From assembly GCA_963169565.1 (NCBI GenBank), contig CAUJDI010000015.1:1-64000 (forward strand): a stretch of DNA of 64,000 nucleotides. The letters run 5' to 3'. Positions within the stretch are counted from its first letter, which is position 1, and each line of letters opens with the position of its first letter. A model generated the notes under the pieces. It was not told the origin of the DNA. It made no database searches and saw only the letters and a program-made list of their open reading frames with translations. The position numbers and the translations under genes were made by a program. Positions 19,404-31,062 of the stretch are shown here, in pieces. This stretch comes from Bacillota bacterium (GTDB taxonomy: Bacteria; Bacillota; Clostridia; Christensenellales; Aristaeellaceae).

Positions 19404-22400
19404 ATGCGCATGGAGAAGAAAGCCGGTAAGGCTCTGCTGTCCCGCCTGGGCTGCGCGCTGATGGCGCTGGTCATGATGATGCCGCTTCTGACCGCGGGCG
19501 CGGAAGTGACCCATGGCATGGTGGTGGTCGGCGCCGGGGGCACGGTGAATTTCAGGCCCAGCCACGACACCTCAGATTTCTATGACAGGCTTCCTGCGGG
19601 CTGGGTGGCGAAAGTATTGTCCCAGGATATATTCAACGGGGTTACCTGGTATAAGGTGGAGACCAATATTCCTGTCGCTTTGAGCCGGACCTATGTCGGC
19701 TACATCCGCGGGGATTTCTTCCGGATGCTCAGCCAGGAGGAGGAAGCGGCCTGGCTGGTCAGCAAACCCCAGCCCTTCACGGGGGCGGCGACACCCACGC
19801 CGGCGCCTGCCACAGCGACGCCTGCGCCGACCGCGGCGGTTGAATACATGAAGGTGATCGGCATCGGATACAACATTCGCCCAAACGCGGACGGCACAGG
19901 CCTCGGCATAGGCATTCTGTTTGTTGACCAGGTGGTGAAGGTTACTGAGAAGACCTCTTCGGCCTGGTACAAAGTAGACACGGGGACGATACAGGGATAT
20001 TTCCCGGCAGCCCAGCTGCGGGCGCTGACCGAGCAGGAGCTGGCGGACCTGAACAGGACGCCGACGCCCGCGCCCACCGCGGCCCCCGCCGGCACGGGCA
20101 CCCTTGAGATCACCCTTCCCAACACAAATCTTCGCAAAACGCCTGCCGGCGAGTCCATCTGGAAATATCAGCAGGGCAGGGTACTGCCCTATTCCGGCAG
20201 CCCGGTGTATGCAAGCGGCTACTACTGGATGAAGGTCAACGACCCCCAGAACAGCCTGACAGGCTACGTTCGGTCCGACTGTTATATCATCAGGACCGGA
20301 GGCGAGACGACACCCACGCCGAGCCCCGCGCCGACCGGGGCGCCCACGGCCGGCCCCGGGCAGAACAGCATCCGGATCATCATGGGCGGCGTGAACCTGC
20401 GCCAGACGCCCGGCGGCGCGGTCATCGGCTTGCTGAGCAGAAACAGCGTGCTGCCTTTCTTCGGCGCGCCCACTGCCTTTGGCGGCTACAACTGGGTGTA
20501 CGCCTATGATGACGTTTCCAAAAAGTACGGCTACGTGCGCTCGGACTGCTATGAGTATGTGCAGGGCGCGCCGACACCGGTCATCACGCCCTCTCCCACA
20601 CCCTCCGGCACTTTGGCTCCCGCCGCCGGCTCCCTGAGACTGATCAAGGGCGGGGTCAACCTTCGCGCCACGCCGGGGGGGCTGACCATCGCCCAGCTGG
20701 ACAGGGGCCTGGTGATGAACTACACCAGTTTCACGCAGCAGTTCGGCTATACCTGGTATCTGGTGAACAGCCCGAAGGGCGTCGGGTATGTGCGCTCCGA
20801 CGTCATCGAGCTTGTCCAGCCCACAGACGGGACGCCGACGCCCGCGCCTTCCGCGACGCCCGGACAGGGCACGATGGGGTACATCGTCACTGTCAAGTCT
20901 GAGATCAACATCAGGAAGACCCCCAGTTCCTCAGCTTTGATCCTGGGAAGGCTGAACAAGGCGCAGGTCCTCCCGCTGACAGGCCCTGTCCGTACGGGCG
21001 GCGGCTACAACTGGTTCCAGATCAGCACCCTCGGCCAGACGGGCTACCTGCGCGGCGACTGCGCGCGCCAGATGACCGCCGAGGAGGTGGCAGCCTACCT
21101 CACCAACGGGACCATCCCCAGCCTCACGCCTCCTGGCGGCGGCGGGACGCCGCAGATCAACGGCTACGTGATGACCACGATGACCAGCGTCAACGTCAGA
21201 AAGTCACCCAGCCAGGACGCCGCCACCCTGGGACAGATCGCCGAGGCCGGGAAGGTGTTCCCCTACTACAACGCCGTGGATTCCGGCGGACGGATGTGGT
21301 ACAAGATCTTATACAACGGCGCAGAAGGCTATCTGCTGGGCTCCACCGTCCGGCTGATGACGGTCCAGGAATACACGGACTATCTCAACACCCTGCCCAC
21401 CCCGACCCCGCCCCCCGCGCCCACCCCCACGCCCAGGCCGGAGGATATGAGCAAGACTGCCATCACCAGGATAGAAAAGGTGATCGTCCGCTCCGGCGCC
21501 GGCATGTCCAACCGCGAGCTGACCATCCTGTACAGAAAGGGCACGGTCGTTGAGCTGCAGGGCCCGACAGGCCAGGCGGACGGCCAGACCTGGTATGAGG
21601 TCAGGGTCTCCGGGATCAACGGCTGGATCCGCGGCGACCTGCTGCGCGTGCTGACCAAGGAAGAGGAAGCGATCTTCAAACAGACCGGCGATCCGGACTC
21701 GCCCAAGACGGCGACCTACCGCACCCTTCAGCTGGGGTCCACCGGCGAGGATGTGACCCGGCTGCAGCAGGAACTCAACCGTCAGGGCTACCTGCAAAGC
21801 GCCTATATCACCGGCATCTACAACGACCAGACAGCCTCGGCGGTGAGGGCTTTCCAGCAGGCCAAGGGGCTGGTCGTCGACGGCATCGCGGGCAGCGTCA
21901 CCCAGCATAAGCTGTTCAACACCGTCCCCGAGGGCACCTATGATCCCGGCGGAGGGGGCACGGTGACCCCTGAGATCAACCCTGTGGAACTGGTGGACTG
22001 GGTGACCGGGGACATCAATTCCTTCTGGGGCAGGGGCGAGGTGGCGGTGATGACCGACGTCAAGACCAAGATCTCCCTGCGCATCAAGCGCTGGGCCGGC
22101 GGGGACCACGTGGACGGCGAGCCGCTGACCGCCGCGGACACGGCGGCGCTGTGCAAGGCCTACAACGTCAAGTCGGCCCAGGAGATCCTGGAAAAGAACC
22201 TCTACCAGCGCCGTCCTGTATGGATCACCATCAAGGGGAGGACCTTCGCAGCCTCGCTGTACGGCGTACCGCACAATTACCCGGACGGCGACACGATCCC
22301 CGGCAATGATTACAACGGGCAGCTGTGCGTCCACTTCGTCAACAGCCGGATCCACTCCTCCGGCAAGGTGGATCCTGACCACATGAAGGCCATCCAGGAT

Positions 22401-22430
22401 GCCTACAACGCAGCGCCCACCAAAAAATAA
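19404..22430 (+). CDS. Secreted multi-SH3-domain protein with Pro/Thr linkers, peptidoglycan-binding domain and C-terminal conserved domain
   Basis: Several SH3-type repeats (…NLRKTP…G.V..) separated by TPTPAP linkers; LQLGSTGEDVTRLQQELNRQGYL…DQTASAVRAFQQAKGLVVDGIAG PG_binding_1. Confidence 0.82.
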   Translation: MRMEKKAGKALLSRLGCALMALVMMMPLLTAGAEVTHGMVVVGAGGTVNFRPSHDTSDFYDRLPAGWVAKVLSQDIFNGVTWYKVETNIPVALSRTYVGYIRGDFFRMLSQEEEAAWLVSKPQPFTGAATPTPAPATATPAPTAAVEYMKVIGIGYNIRPNADGTGLGIGILFVDQVVKVTEKTSSAWYKVDTGTIQGYFPAAQLRALTEQELADLNRTPTPAPTAAPAGTGTLEITLPNTNLRKTPAGESIWKYQQGRVLPYSGSPVYASGYYWMKVNDPQNSLTGYVRSDCYIIRTGGETTPTPSPAPTGAPTAGPGQNSIRIIMGGVNLRQTPGGAVIGLLSRNSVLPFFGAPTAFGGYNWVYAYDDVSKKYGYVRSDCYEYVQGAPTPVITPSPTPSGTLAPAAGSLRLIKGGVNLRATPGGLTIAQLDRGLVMNYTSFTQQFGYTWYLVNSPKGVGYVRSDVIELVQPTDGTPTPAPSATPGQGTMGYIVTVKSEINIRKTPSSSALILGRLNKAQVLPLTGPVRTGGGYNWFQISTLGQTGYLRGDCARQMTAEEVAAYLTNGTIPSLTPPGGGGTPQINGYVMTTMTSVNVRKSPSQDAATLGQIAEAGKVFPYYNAVDSGGRMWYKILYNGAEGYLLGSTVRLMTVQEYTDYLNTLPTPTPPPAPTPTPRPEDMSKTAITRIEKVIVRSGAGMSNRELTILYRKGTVVELQGPTGQADGQTWYEVRVSGINGWIRGDLLRVLTKEEEAIFKQTGDPDSPKTATYRTLQLGSTGEDVTRLQQELNRQGYLQSAYITGIYNDQTASAVRAFQQAKGLVVDGIAGSVTQHKLFNTVPEGTYDPGGGGTVTPEINPVELVDWVTGDINSFWGRGEVAVMTDVKTKISLRIKRWAGGDHVDGEPLTAADTAALCKAYNVKSAQEILEKNLYQRRPVWITIKGRTFAASLYGVPHNYPDGDTIPGNDYNGQLCVHFVNSRIHSSGKVDPDHMKAIQDAYNAAPTKK

Positions 22431-23670
22431 GCCGGATCTCATCATTATCGGCGGCGGGGCTTCGGGCCTCGCCGCCGCCTGCGTCGCGGCGGACGCGGGG
22501 CTTGATACGCTGCTGCTTGAGAAGGAGGAACGCGTCGGCAGAAAGCTGCTGGCGACAGGCAACGGGCGCTGCAACCTGATGAACTTCGGGGAGCCCGCCT
22601 ACTGGGGGGACAGCGCCTTTGCAAGAGGTGTGCTCACCGCCTGCGGGGCGGAGGAGGTCGCCCGCTTCTTTGAAGGTCTGGGACTGGTGATCCGCCGGGA
22701 AGCGGACGGGCGGGCCTATCCGGCGTCCGGCCAGGCGGCCTGCGTGCTGGACTGCCTGCGCACAAGGCTGGAGGACAGTCAATCCGTAAAGGTACGCACC
22801 TCATGCACGGTCAGGGAGATCTGGCGTCGGGGGGAAGGATTTTCCATTCGTACCCAAGGGGGCGAAACCTTTGAGGCGGACCGCCTGATCGTTTCCGCCG
22901 GCGGGCCGGCGGCGCCCAAACTGGGCGGGAGTGAAAGCCTGGCGGCGGAACTGGCAGGCCTGGGCCATCGCCTCGTTCCCTTCCGTCCCGCGCTGAGCGC
23001 GCTGATGACGGACACCGCGCCGGTGAAAGGGCTGTCCGGCCTGCGCGTGCCGGCCTGCCTGACCCTGTTCAGGGACGCGCGACCGGTATCCGCTTCCGCG
23101 GGCGAGATGCTGTTCACGGAGTACGGGCTCAGCGGCGTGTGCGCGATGCAGCTTTCCCGTGAAGCGGGGGAGGGGCTGGACGCGGGGGCCGCGATGGAAG
23201 TGTCCCTTGATTTTTCGACGCTTGCGGGCCTGGCGGCGCCCCTGATGCGCCGGGTCAGGATCGAAGAGACGGACGCGAAGGCCGCATACCACAAGATGCT
23301 CGATTTCCTTAGGCGGCGGGAGGGGAGGCTTGGGGCCGCCCGCCTGTATACCGGGCTGCTGCCCCGGATGATGGCCCAGAAGGTGCAGGCGCTCTCCCTG
23401 CAAAAGGCCGCGCAGTGGCTCACGGCGCTTCGGCTGCGCGTCACCGGCGTCAGGGGATTTGACGCGGCGCAGGTGTCCTCCGGCGGGCTTTCCTGTTCGG
23501 ACTTTGATCCCGGGACCCTTCAGTCCCGTCTTGTGCCCGGACTGTACGTCACGGGCGAGACGCTCAACGTTGATGGGGACTGCGGCGGGTACAACCTGCT
23601 GTTCGCCTGGGCTACAGGGCTGCTCGCGGCCGGGCACGCCGTTCAGGAGGCCGGAAAATCACGGCCGTGA
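22399..23670 (+). CDS. BaiN/HI0933-like NAD(P)/FAD-dependent oxidoreductase
   Basis: DLIIIGGGASGLAAACVAADAG; GRKLLATGNGRCNLMN; GLYVTGETLNVDGDCGGYNLLFAWATG. Confidence 0.9.
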   Translation: MPTTQRPPKNKPDLIIIGGGASGLAAACVAADAGLDTLLLEKEERVGRKLLATGNGRCNLMNFGEPAYWGDSAFARGVLTACGAEEVARFFEGLGLVIRREADGRAYPASGQAACVLDCLRTRLEDSQSVKVRTSCTVREIWRRGEGFSIRTQGGETFEADRLIVSAGGPAAPKLGGSESLAAELAGLGHRLVPFRPALSALMTDTAPVKGLSGLRVPACLTLFRDARPVSASAGEMLFTEYGLSGVCAMQLSREAGEGLDAGAAMEVSLDFSTLAGLAAPLMRRVRIEETDAKAAYHKMLDFLRRREGRLGAARLYTGLLPRMMAQKVQALSLQKAAQWLTALRLRVTGVRGFDAAQVSSGGLSCSDFDPGTLQSRLVPGLYVTGETLNVDGDCGGYNLLFAWATGLLAAGHAVQEAGKSRP

Positions 23671-23698
23671 CAGGGCTTTTCGAAGCTTGTTCAGGATC

Positions 23699-23735
23699 CC
23701 GGCCGGTTGTCAAACAACCGGCCGGATGCTATACT
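23699..23735 (+). promoter_or_regulatory. Promoter TTGTCA-17-TATACT overlapped by a 27-bp palindrome
   Basis: CCGGCCGGTTG-TCAAA-CAACCGGCCGG 23699-23725; -35 TTGTCA 23707-23712; extended -10 TGcTATACT 23727-23735. Confidence 0.6.
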
Positions 23736-23834
23736 CGAGCCTGAGTTTTATGCCCGCCGGAGATGCGGACCGTTCGTTTTTGCGGCGCGGGATCCTGGGT
23801 GAAGGCCTCCCCGGGGGAAGAAAGGAAACGCTGG

Positions 23835-24872
23835 ATGCAGCTTGAGGAGTTTCTGCGCGGGGTGACCGCTGTTCCGGGGCTTTCCGGGGACGAGGGACAG
23901 GTGTCCGCCTGGGTCGCGGAACAGTTCAGGCCGCTTTGCGATGAGGTCCGGGTCGACGCGATGAACAACGTCATCGCGCACAAGAAGGGACCGGGGCCCA
24001 GGGTGGTGTTCTGCGCCCATCTGGATGAGATCGGCCTGATGGTGGTCAGCATCGAGGAGGACGGCTGCCTGCGCCTGGGGAACGTCGGGGGAGTGGATCC
24101 GCGCATCCTGCCCGGTCAGCGCGTGATGGTATACGGGAAGGAAAAGATCCCCGGAGTCATCGGGGCCAAGCCGCCGCATCTGCTCAGTGAGGCGGAGCGG
24201 AAGAAGAATTGCAGCAGGGAAGCCCTTTTCGCGGACGTCGGCTATCCGCCTGAAAAAGTGCGCGAAATGGTTCAGATCGGGGACCCTGTGCAGCTGGAGC
24301 ACCGCTATGCGGCGCTGTTAAACGGCCGCGCGGCGGTGAAGACCTGCGATGACCGCGCCTGTGTGACGATGATGTATCACGCGCTTCAGCTTTTGCAGAA
24401 CGTGAGGCATGAGGCGGACCTCTTTTTCGTCGCTTCCTCCCAGGAGGAGGTCGGCAGCCGCGGGGCGATGACCGCGGCCTTTGGGCTGGATCCGGATTTC
24501 GCCGTGGCGCTGGACGTCTGCCACGCGGATACCCCGGGCGCGCCGCAGGGGCGGACGCACAAACTGGACGCCATGGTCGCTTCGATGGGGCCCTTCATCC
24601 ACCCGGTGCTCCACGGCAAACTCAAGGAAACGGCCAGGGACCACAACGTGGCGCTGCAGACTGCGGTGGTCCCGAGGAACACCTACACCGACGCGGACGA
24701 GCTTGGCTCCGTCCGCGGCGGCGTGCCCGCGGTGCTGCTGGAGCTGCCGCTGAAGTACATGCATACCACGGTGGAGCTGCTGGACTGGAACACCCTGAAG
24801 GAGGGCGGGCGGCTGCTGGCGCATTACGCGGCCGCCGTGAGCCGTTCCTGGGAGGATGAGCTATGGAACTGA
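23835..24872 (+). CDS. M42 family metallopeptidase (1 of 3)
   Basis: VVFCAHLDEIGLMV…FVASSQEEVGSRGA; ATG 23835. Confidence 0.87.
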   Translation: MQLEEFLRGVTAVPGLSGDEGQVSAWVAEQFRPLCDEVRVDAMNNVIAHKKGPGPRVVFCAHLDEIGLMVVSIEEDGCLRLGNVGGVDPRILPGQRVMVYGKEKIPGVIGAKPPHLLSEAERKKNCSREALFADVGYPPEKVREMVQIGDPVQLEHRYAALLNGRAAVKTCDDRACVTMMYHALQLLQNVRHEADLFFVASSQEEVGSRGAMTAAFGLDPDFAVALDVCHADTPGAPQGRTHKLDAMVASMGPFIHPVLHGKLKETARDHNVALQTAVVPRNTYTDADELGSVRGGVPAVLLELPLKYMHTTVELLDWNTLKEGGRLLAHYAAAVSRSWEDELWN

Positions 24873-25870
24873 AGCGGTTGACCGAGGCCTTCGGCCCCTC
24901 GGGCTGTGAGAATGAGGTAAGGAATCTTCTTCGGGAAGAGGCGCTGAAACTCTGCGCGGACGTATCCGTGGACCGCGCGGGCAACCTGGTGTGCTTCCGG
25001 CGCGGGACTGACCCGACCAAGCCCGGCGTGCTGGTCGCGGCCCATATGGACGAGATCGGCTTTATCGTCTCCGGCTGCACGGAGGACGGTCTGCTCCGCT
25101 TCCAGCCGGTAGGCGGAGTGGATCCGCGGGTGGCGGTCTCCAAGTGGGTCGTCCTCGGGCGGGACCGCCTGCCGGGCGTCATCGGCGCGATGGCCATCCA
25201 CCTGCAGTCCCCGGCGGATCGGGAGAAGGTCCTGGATTTTGACCAGCTGTTCATCGATATCGGCGCCGCGGACGCGAAGGAAGCCGAAAAGCTCTGCCCG
25301 AAGGGGACCTATGCCGTGTTTGACACCCCCTATGCCGAGTTTGGCGACGGTTTCGTCTCCGCCCGCGCGCTGGATGACCGGGTGGGCTGCTGGAGCCTGT
25401 TGAAAGTCCTGCAGAGCGGGTACGCGGGCGACCTGTACTGCGTGTTCGTGACGCAGGAGGAAGTGGGCCTGCGCGGCTCCATGGCCGCCGCGTTCAACGC
25501 GCAGCCGGACATAGCCATTGTGCTGGAAGGCACCGCCGCCAATGATCTGGGCGATACCCAGCCCAGGGAGCAGGTGTGCGTGCCAGGCCGGGGCGTCGCC
25601 GTGAGCTTCATGGACCTGGCGTCCATCGCGGACAGGGGGCTGTACCAGAGGGTACTCGGCGTGGCGCGGGAGGAGGGCATCCCGCACCAGGTCAAGCTTG
25701 GGATCACCGGCGGCAACGACGCGGGCTCCTTTCAGCGGGCCGGCCGTGGCGCCCGGACCTGCGTGCTGTCCGTCCCCTGCCGCTACATCCATTCCGGCGT
25801 CAGCGTCGCCAGCTTGAAAGACATCAGTGCGCAGGCCGACCTGGCCTGCGCGTTCCTGAAAAGCCTGTAA
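24863..25870 (+). CDS. M42 family metallopeptidase (2 of 3)
   Basis: VLVAAHMDEIGFIV…CVFVTQEEVGLRGS; overlaps upstream gene by 10 nt. Confidence 0.87.
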   Translation: MELKRLTEAFGPSGCENEVRNLLREEALKLCADVSVDRAGNLVCFRRGTDPTKPGVLVAAHMDEIGFIVSGCTEDGLLRFQPVGGVDPRVAVSKWVVLGRDRLPGVIGAMAIHLQSPADREKVLDFDQLFIDIGAADAKEAEKLCPKGTYAVFDTPYAEFGDGFVSARALDDRVGCWSLLKVLQSGYAGDLYCVFVTQEEVGLRGSMAAAFNAQPDIAIVLEGTAANDLGDTQPREQVCVPGRGVAVSFMDLASIADRGLYQRVLGVAREEGIPHQVKLGITGGNDAGSFQRAGRGARTCVLSVPCRYIHSGVSVASLKDISAQADLACAFLKSL

Positions 25871-25887
25871 ATCGGGGAGGAAAGAGA

Positions 25888-26883
25888 ATGCTCAAGGATA
25901 CGCTCAAGGAACTCCTGTCCTGCTACGGACCCTCGGGCAGCGAACATGCCGTGGCCCAAAAGGTCAGGGACCTGCTGGAAGGGCACGCGGACAGCGTCAG
26001 GACGGACGTTCTGGGCAACCTGATCGTGGAGAAATTCGGCACGGGCAAGGACGCGAAGACCATCATGATCTCCGCCCATATGGATCATATCGGGCTGGTG
26101 GTGACCAGCATCGAGAAGGAGGGCTTCCTGCGGGCAGCGGCGGTCGGCGGCGTATCGCCGGGCATGGTCAGCGCGCGCAAGGTCGTGTTCGCTTCCGGCA
26201 TCCATGGCGTGTGCATGATCCAGCCGGATGAAAAGACCGACAGGCCAGAGATGAAGAACCTCTTCATCGACATCGGCGCGGAGAGCCGGGAGGAAGCGGA
26301 GAAACTGGTCCGCGTCGGGGACGTCGCCGTCTACGCGCCGGACTTCACCATGCTGGGCCGCCACCGGGTGGCCTCCCCGGCGATGGATGACCGCTGCGCC
26401 TGCGCGCTTTTGGCGGAGCTGCTGCTGTACGCCGAGGGGCAGAAGAACCACATCGTGGGGGTCTTCTCCGTCCAGGAGGAGGTTGGGCTGCGCGGCGCGA
26501 AGGTCGCGGCTTATCACGTAGAGCCGGACATCGGGCTGGCGCTGGACGTGACAGCCTGGGGCGATACGCCGGAAACGAAGCTCCCGGCCGTCAGACTCGG
26601 CGCGGGGCCCGCGGTCAAGATCATGGACCGCAGCATGATCGCCTCCCCGCTGGTGAGGGAAAAGCTGTTTGAGGCTGCGCAGGCCGCCGGCGTAGCGGTC
26701 CAGCGGGAGGTATTGGCCTTCGGCGGCACGGACGGCGGCGCGATCCAGACCAGCCGTGCCGGCGTCCCCACAGGCACCCTGTCGATCCCCTGCCGCTACG
26801 TGCATTCGGCGCTGGAGATGATCGATCTGCGCGACATGGAAGGCGCGCTGAAGGTGCTGCTGCAATTCGTCGATTTGGCGTAA
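25888..26883 (+). CDS. M42 family metallopeptidase (3 of 3)
   Basis: IMISAHMDHIGLVV…GVFSVQEEVGLRGA; RBS ggagg before ATG 25888. Confidence 0.87.
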   Translation: MLKDTLKELLSCYGPSGSEHAVAQKVRDLLEGHADSVRTDVLGNLIVEKFGTGKDAKTIMISAHMDHIGLVVTSIEKEGFLRAAAVGGVSPGMVSARKVVFASGIHGVCMIQPDEKTDRPEMKNLFIDIGAESREEAEKLVRVGDVAVYAPDFTMLGRHRVASPAMDDRCACALLAELLLYAEGQKNHIVGVFSVQEEVGLRGAKVAAYHVEPDIGLALDVTAWGDTPETKLPAVRLGAGPAVKIMDRSMIASPLVREKLFEAAQAAGVAVQREVLAFGGTDGGAIQTSRAGVPTGTLSIPCRYVHSALEMIDLRDMEGALKVLLQFVDLA

Positions 26884-26894
26884 AGGAAGAGGAT

Positions 26895-28913
<2,019 letters not shown>

Positions 28914-28939
28914 CCTTCGGGCATCATCCGCATTTCTGA

Positions 28940-28968
28940 GAACACGCCGCCGGAATGTCGGCGTGTTC
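28940..28968 (+). terminator. Stem-loop after alaS, no clear U tract
   Basis: GAACACGCCG-CCGGAATGT-CGGCGTGTTC. Confidence 0.4.
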
Positions 28969-29019
28969 ATTGTCAGGGAGAGCCTGATGATCGGATAAGC
29001 TGATGAAAGGGAGCTTCCA

Positions 29020-29730
29020 ATGACTGAAGAGACCCGAAAAGCAAGGGCATTCCTGGAGCGGGAACCTCTCCTGCGCGTACAGGCGCTGGAGGCGGTGCGC
29101 CGCGGCAGCGCGGAGGTCCTGGCAAGAAGGGCGGACGGTGTGCTGCTGGTTGACCGTGACTGCGATCTGCCGCTTCTGTGCGCCGACAGCGCGGAAACGG
29201 CCCGGGCGCTGCTGGACAGCCTGCCTGAGACAGAGGTGCTGGTCAACGACTTCACGGAACTGGACGGGGAGATCAGTGCCCGCTTTGGCCTTGATGGCAG
29301 CCAGCGCTGTCATAACTTTGTCTACCTGAAGAGGGAAAAAGTGCCTGTCAGGACGGACCTTGAGCTGATCCCCCTTTCGGAGGCCCAGGCGGAACTGGTC
29401 AGCCGGCATTACCACATCCACAGCCTGGAGGAGATCCGCGAAACCATCCGGGACGGCCGCCTGCTGGGCGGGTATTCCGGCAGTGTTCTGGTGGGGTTCA
29501 TCGGCCGGCATGAGGAAGGCAGCTTGGGGATGCTGCACGTGTTTGAGCGGTACCGGCGAAAGGGCCATGCCTTCGCGATGGAGGCCCTGATGGTCAACCG
29601 GATGCTTGATGAGGGACGTCTTCCCTACGGCCAGGTCGTCCCGGGCAACGAAGCCTCCATGAGGCTTCAGATAAAACTGGGCTTTGTCAGGTGTGAGCGG
29701 CCGGTCAGCTGGCTGTTCAGGACGGATTGA
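29020..29730 (+). CDS. GNAT family N-acetyltransferase (FR47-like)
   Basis: GSLGMLHVFERYRRKGHAFAMEALMVNRML…LGFVRCERPVSWLF. Confidence 0.75.
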   Translation: MTEETRKARAFLEREPLLRVQALEAVRRGSAEVLARRADGVLLVDRDCDLPLLCADSAETARALLDSLPETEVLVNDFTELDGEISARFGLDGSQRCHNFVYLKREKVPVRTDLELIPLSEAQAELVSRHYHIHSLEEIRETIRDGRLLGGYSGSVLVGFIGRHEEGSLGMLHVFERYRRKGHAFAMEALMVNRMLDEGRLPYGQVVPGNEASMRLQIKLGFVRCERPVSWLFRTD

Positions 29731-29742
29731 GGGAGGGTCAGG

Positions 29743-30213
29743 ATGAGAAGATACGACCGGGAAGTCACGGACAGCGCGGAAATCGACCGGGTGATCCTGT
29801 CCTGCGGCTGCTTCCGGCTGGGGCTGAATCATGAGGGCGGCGCCTACATCGTGCCCCTCAGTTTCGGGTATTCACATGATCAGGGGGAGAGGGTGTTCCA
29901 TTTCCACGGGGCGCAGGAAGGACGCAAGATCGACCTGATGAAAGCGGATCCCCTGGCCGGCTTTGAACTGGACACGGGATATGAACTGATCCCGGCGGAG
30001 GAGGCCTGCGGATACACCGCCCGCTATGTCAGCGTCATCGGGACCGGCGCCCTGCGTCTCCTGCGGGACAGGGCGGAAAAGGCGCGGTCGCTGTCACGGA
30101 TCATGGAGCACGCGTCCGGCAGGTCAGACTGGACGTTTTCTGAACAGACGCTGGACAGAACGGCGGTGTTCACGCTCACGGTGAAGGAGATCAGCTGCAA
30201 GGCGCATCCGTGA
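29743..30213 (+). CDS. Pyridoxamine 5'-phosphate oxidase family (NimA-like) protein
   Basis: LGLNHEGGAYIVPLSFGYSHD…YVSVIGTGALRLL. Confidence 0.78.
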   Translation: MRRYDREVTDSAEIDRVILSCGCFRLGLNHEGGAYIVPLSFGYSHDQGERVFHFHGAQEGRKIDLMKADPLAGFELDTGYELIPAEEACGYTARYVSVIGTGALRLLRDRAEKARSLSRIMEHASGRSDWTFSEQTLDRTAVFTLTVKEISCKAHP

Positions 30214-30271
30214 GAGCGCCCCGGGGAATGCGGAACACATCATAAGGAGAATGCAAGAAAACGCATTGCCG

Positions 30272-30300
30272 GAAGGCCGGCAAGGCGCCGGCCTTCTTCA
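30272..30300 (+). terminator. Stem-loop terminator-like structure
   Basis: GAAGGCCGGC-aaggc-GCCGGCCTTC TTCA. Confidence 0.5.
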
Positions 30301-30376
30301 ATTTCAATGCGCAAAAAACAGTGAAAAAATTCTTTTCGCTTTCTTCTTGCCTGCGGGGGCGTCCGCGTGTTATATA

Positions 30377-30436
30377 CTATGGATAGTAGTATGTGCTGAA
30401 TGCTTTCTATGGATAGAGGTATGCCAGGAATGTTTT
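30377..30436 (+). repeat. Two-copy 30-bp tandem repeat upstream of zinc-ribbon gene
   Basis: CTATGGATAGTAGTATGTGCTGAATGCTTT / CTATGGATAGAGGTATGCCAGGAATGTTTT. Confidence 0.7.
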
Positions 30437-30463
30437 CCGTTCCGGCAATAAGGAGAAAAAGAT

Positions 30464-31027
30464 ATGAAGTACCAGAATGTCGATGAGGGCGATGATTTTT
30501 CTCCCCAGCGCAAGCTGCTTTACTACAGCGGCATGGTGCTTTCTGGCATCGGGCTGTTTCTCATCCTGTCCATCTTTGTCACCGCCGCGATGAGCATCCG
30601 GGCCGCTGAAAGGCCATCCTTCGGGATGTTCATGCTGCGGGGCGTCGGCGGGATGGTCCTGATGATCGTGGGCGGCATCGTCAGGGGGATCGGGGAGAGG
30701 GGCCAGGAAGTCCCCAGCACGGGGCACAGCAGACAGATGCCCAGGGAGGACCTGGAGCCCTTCATTGACACCGTCACACGCAGGGCGCAGGAACCCGCGG
30801 CCAGGCCCGGCCTTGAACTTTATCCGCAGAGAACAAGGGAAGACGCGGCGCGGTACACCGACGCCTTCGGGAGTACTGTGCAGCAGTTCGACGTGGAGGA
30901 ATACAGGGCTGACAGCATGGAAAAGCGGGAAGCGGCCGACGTCCAGGTGATGGTGCGCTGCCGCTACTGCCGCGCGCTGAGCCCCGAGGACGCCAATTTC
31001 TGCGACCAGTGCGGAGCGAAGCTCTGA
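30464..31027 (+). CDS. Membrane protein with C-terminal zinc ribbon
   Basis: Two TM segments; VRCRYCRALSPEDANFCDQCGAKL. Confidence 0.75.
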   Translation: MKYQNVDEGDDFSPQRKLLYYSGMVLSGIGLFLILSIFVTAAMSIRAAERPSFGMFMLRGVGGMVLMIVGGIVRGIGERGQEVPSTGHSRQMPREDLEPFIDTVTRRAQEPAARPGLELYPQRTREDAARYTDAFGSTVQQFDVEEYRADSMEKREAADVQVMVRCRYCRALSPEDANFCDQCGAKL

Positions 31028-31062
31028 TTTTATCCCTATAACAGAGGAGAACAGCCGCCTTC

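Noticed and set aside
20040-21440. Repeated TPTPAP-encoding DNA as a CRISPR or satellite array
   Set aside because: In-frame Pro/Thr linkers between SH3 domains within one CDS; spacing and content fit protein domain repeats
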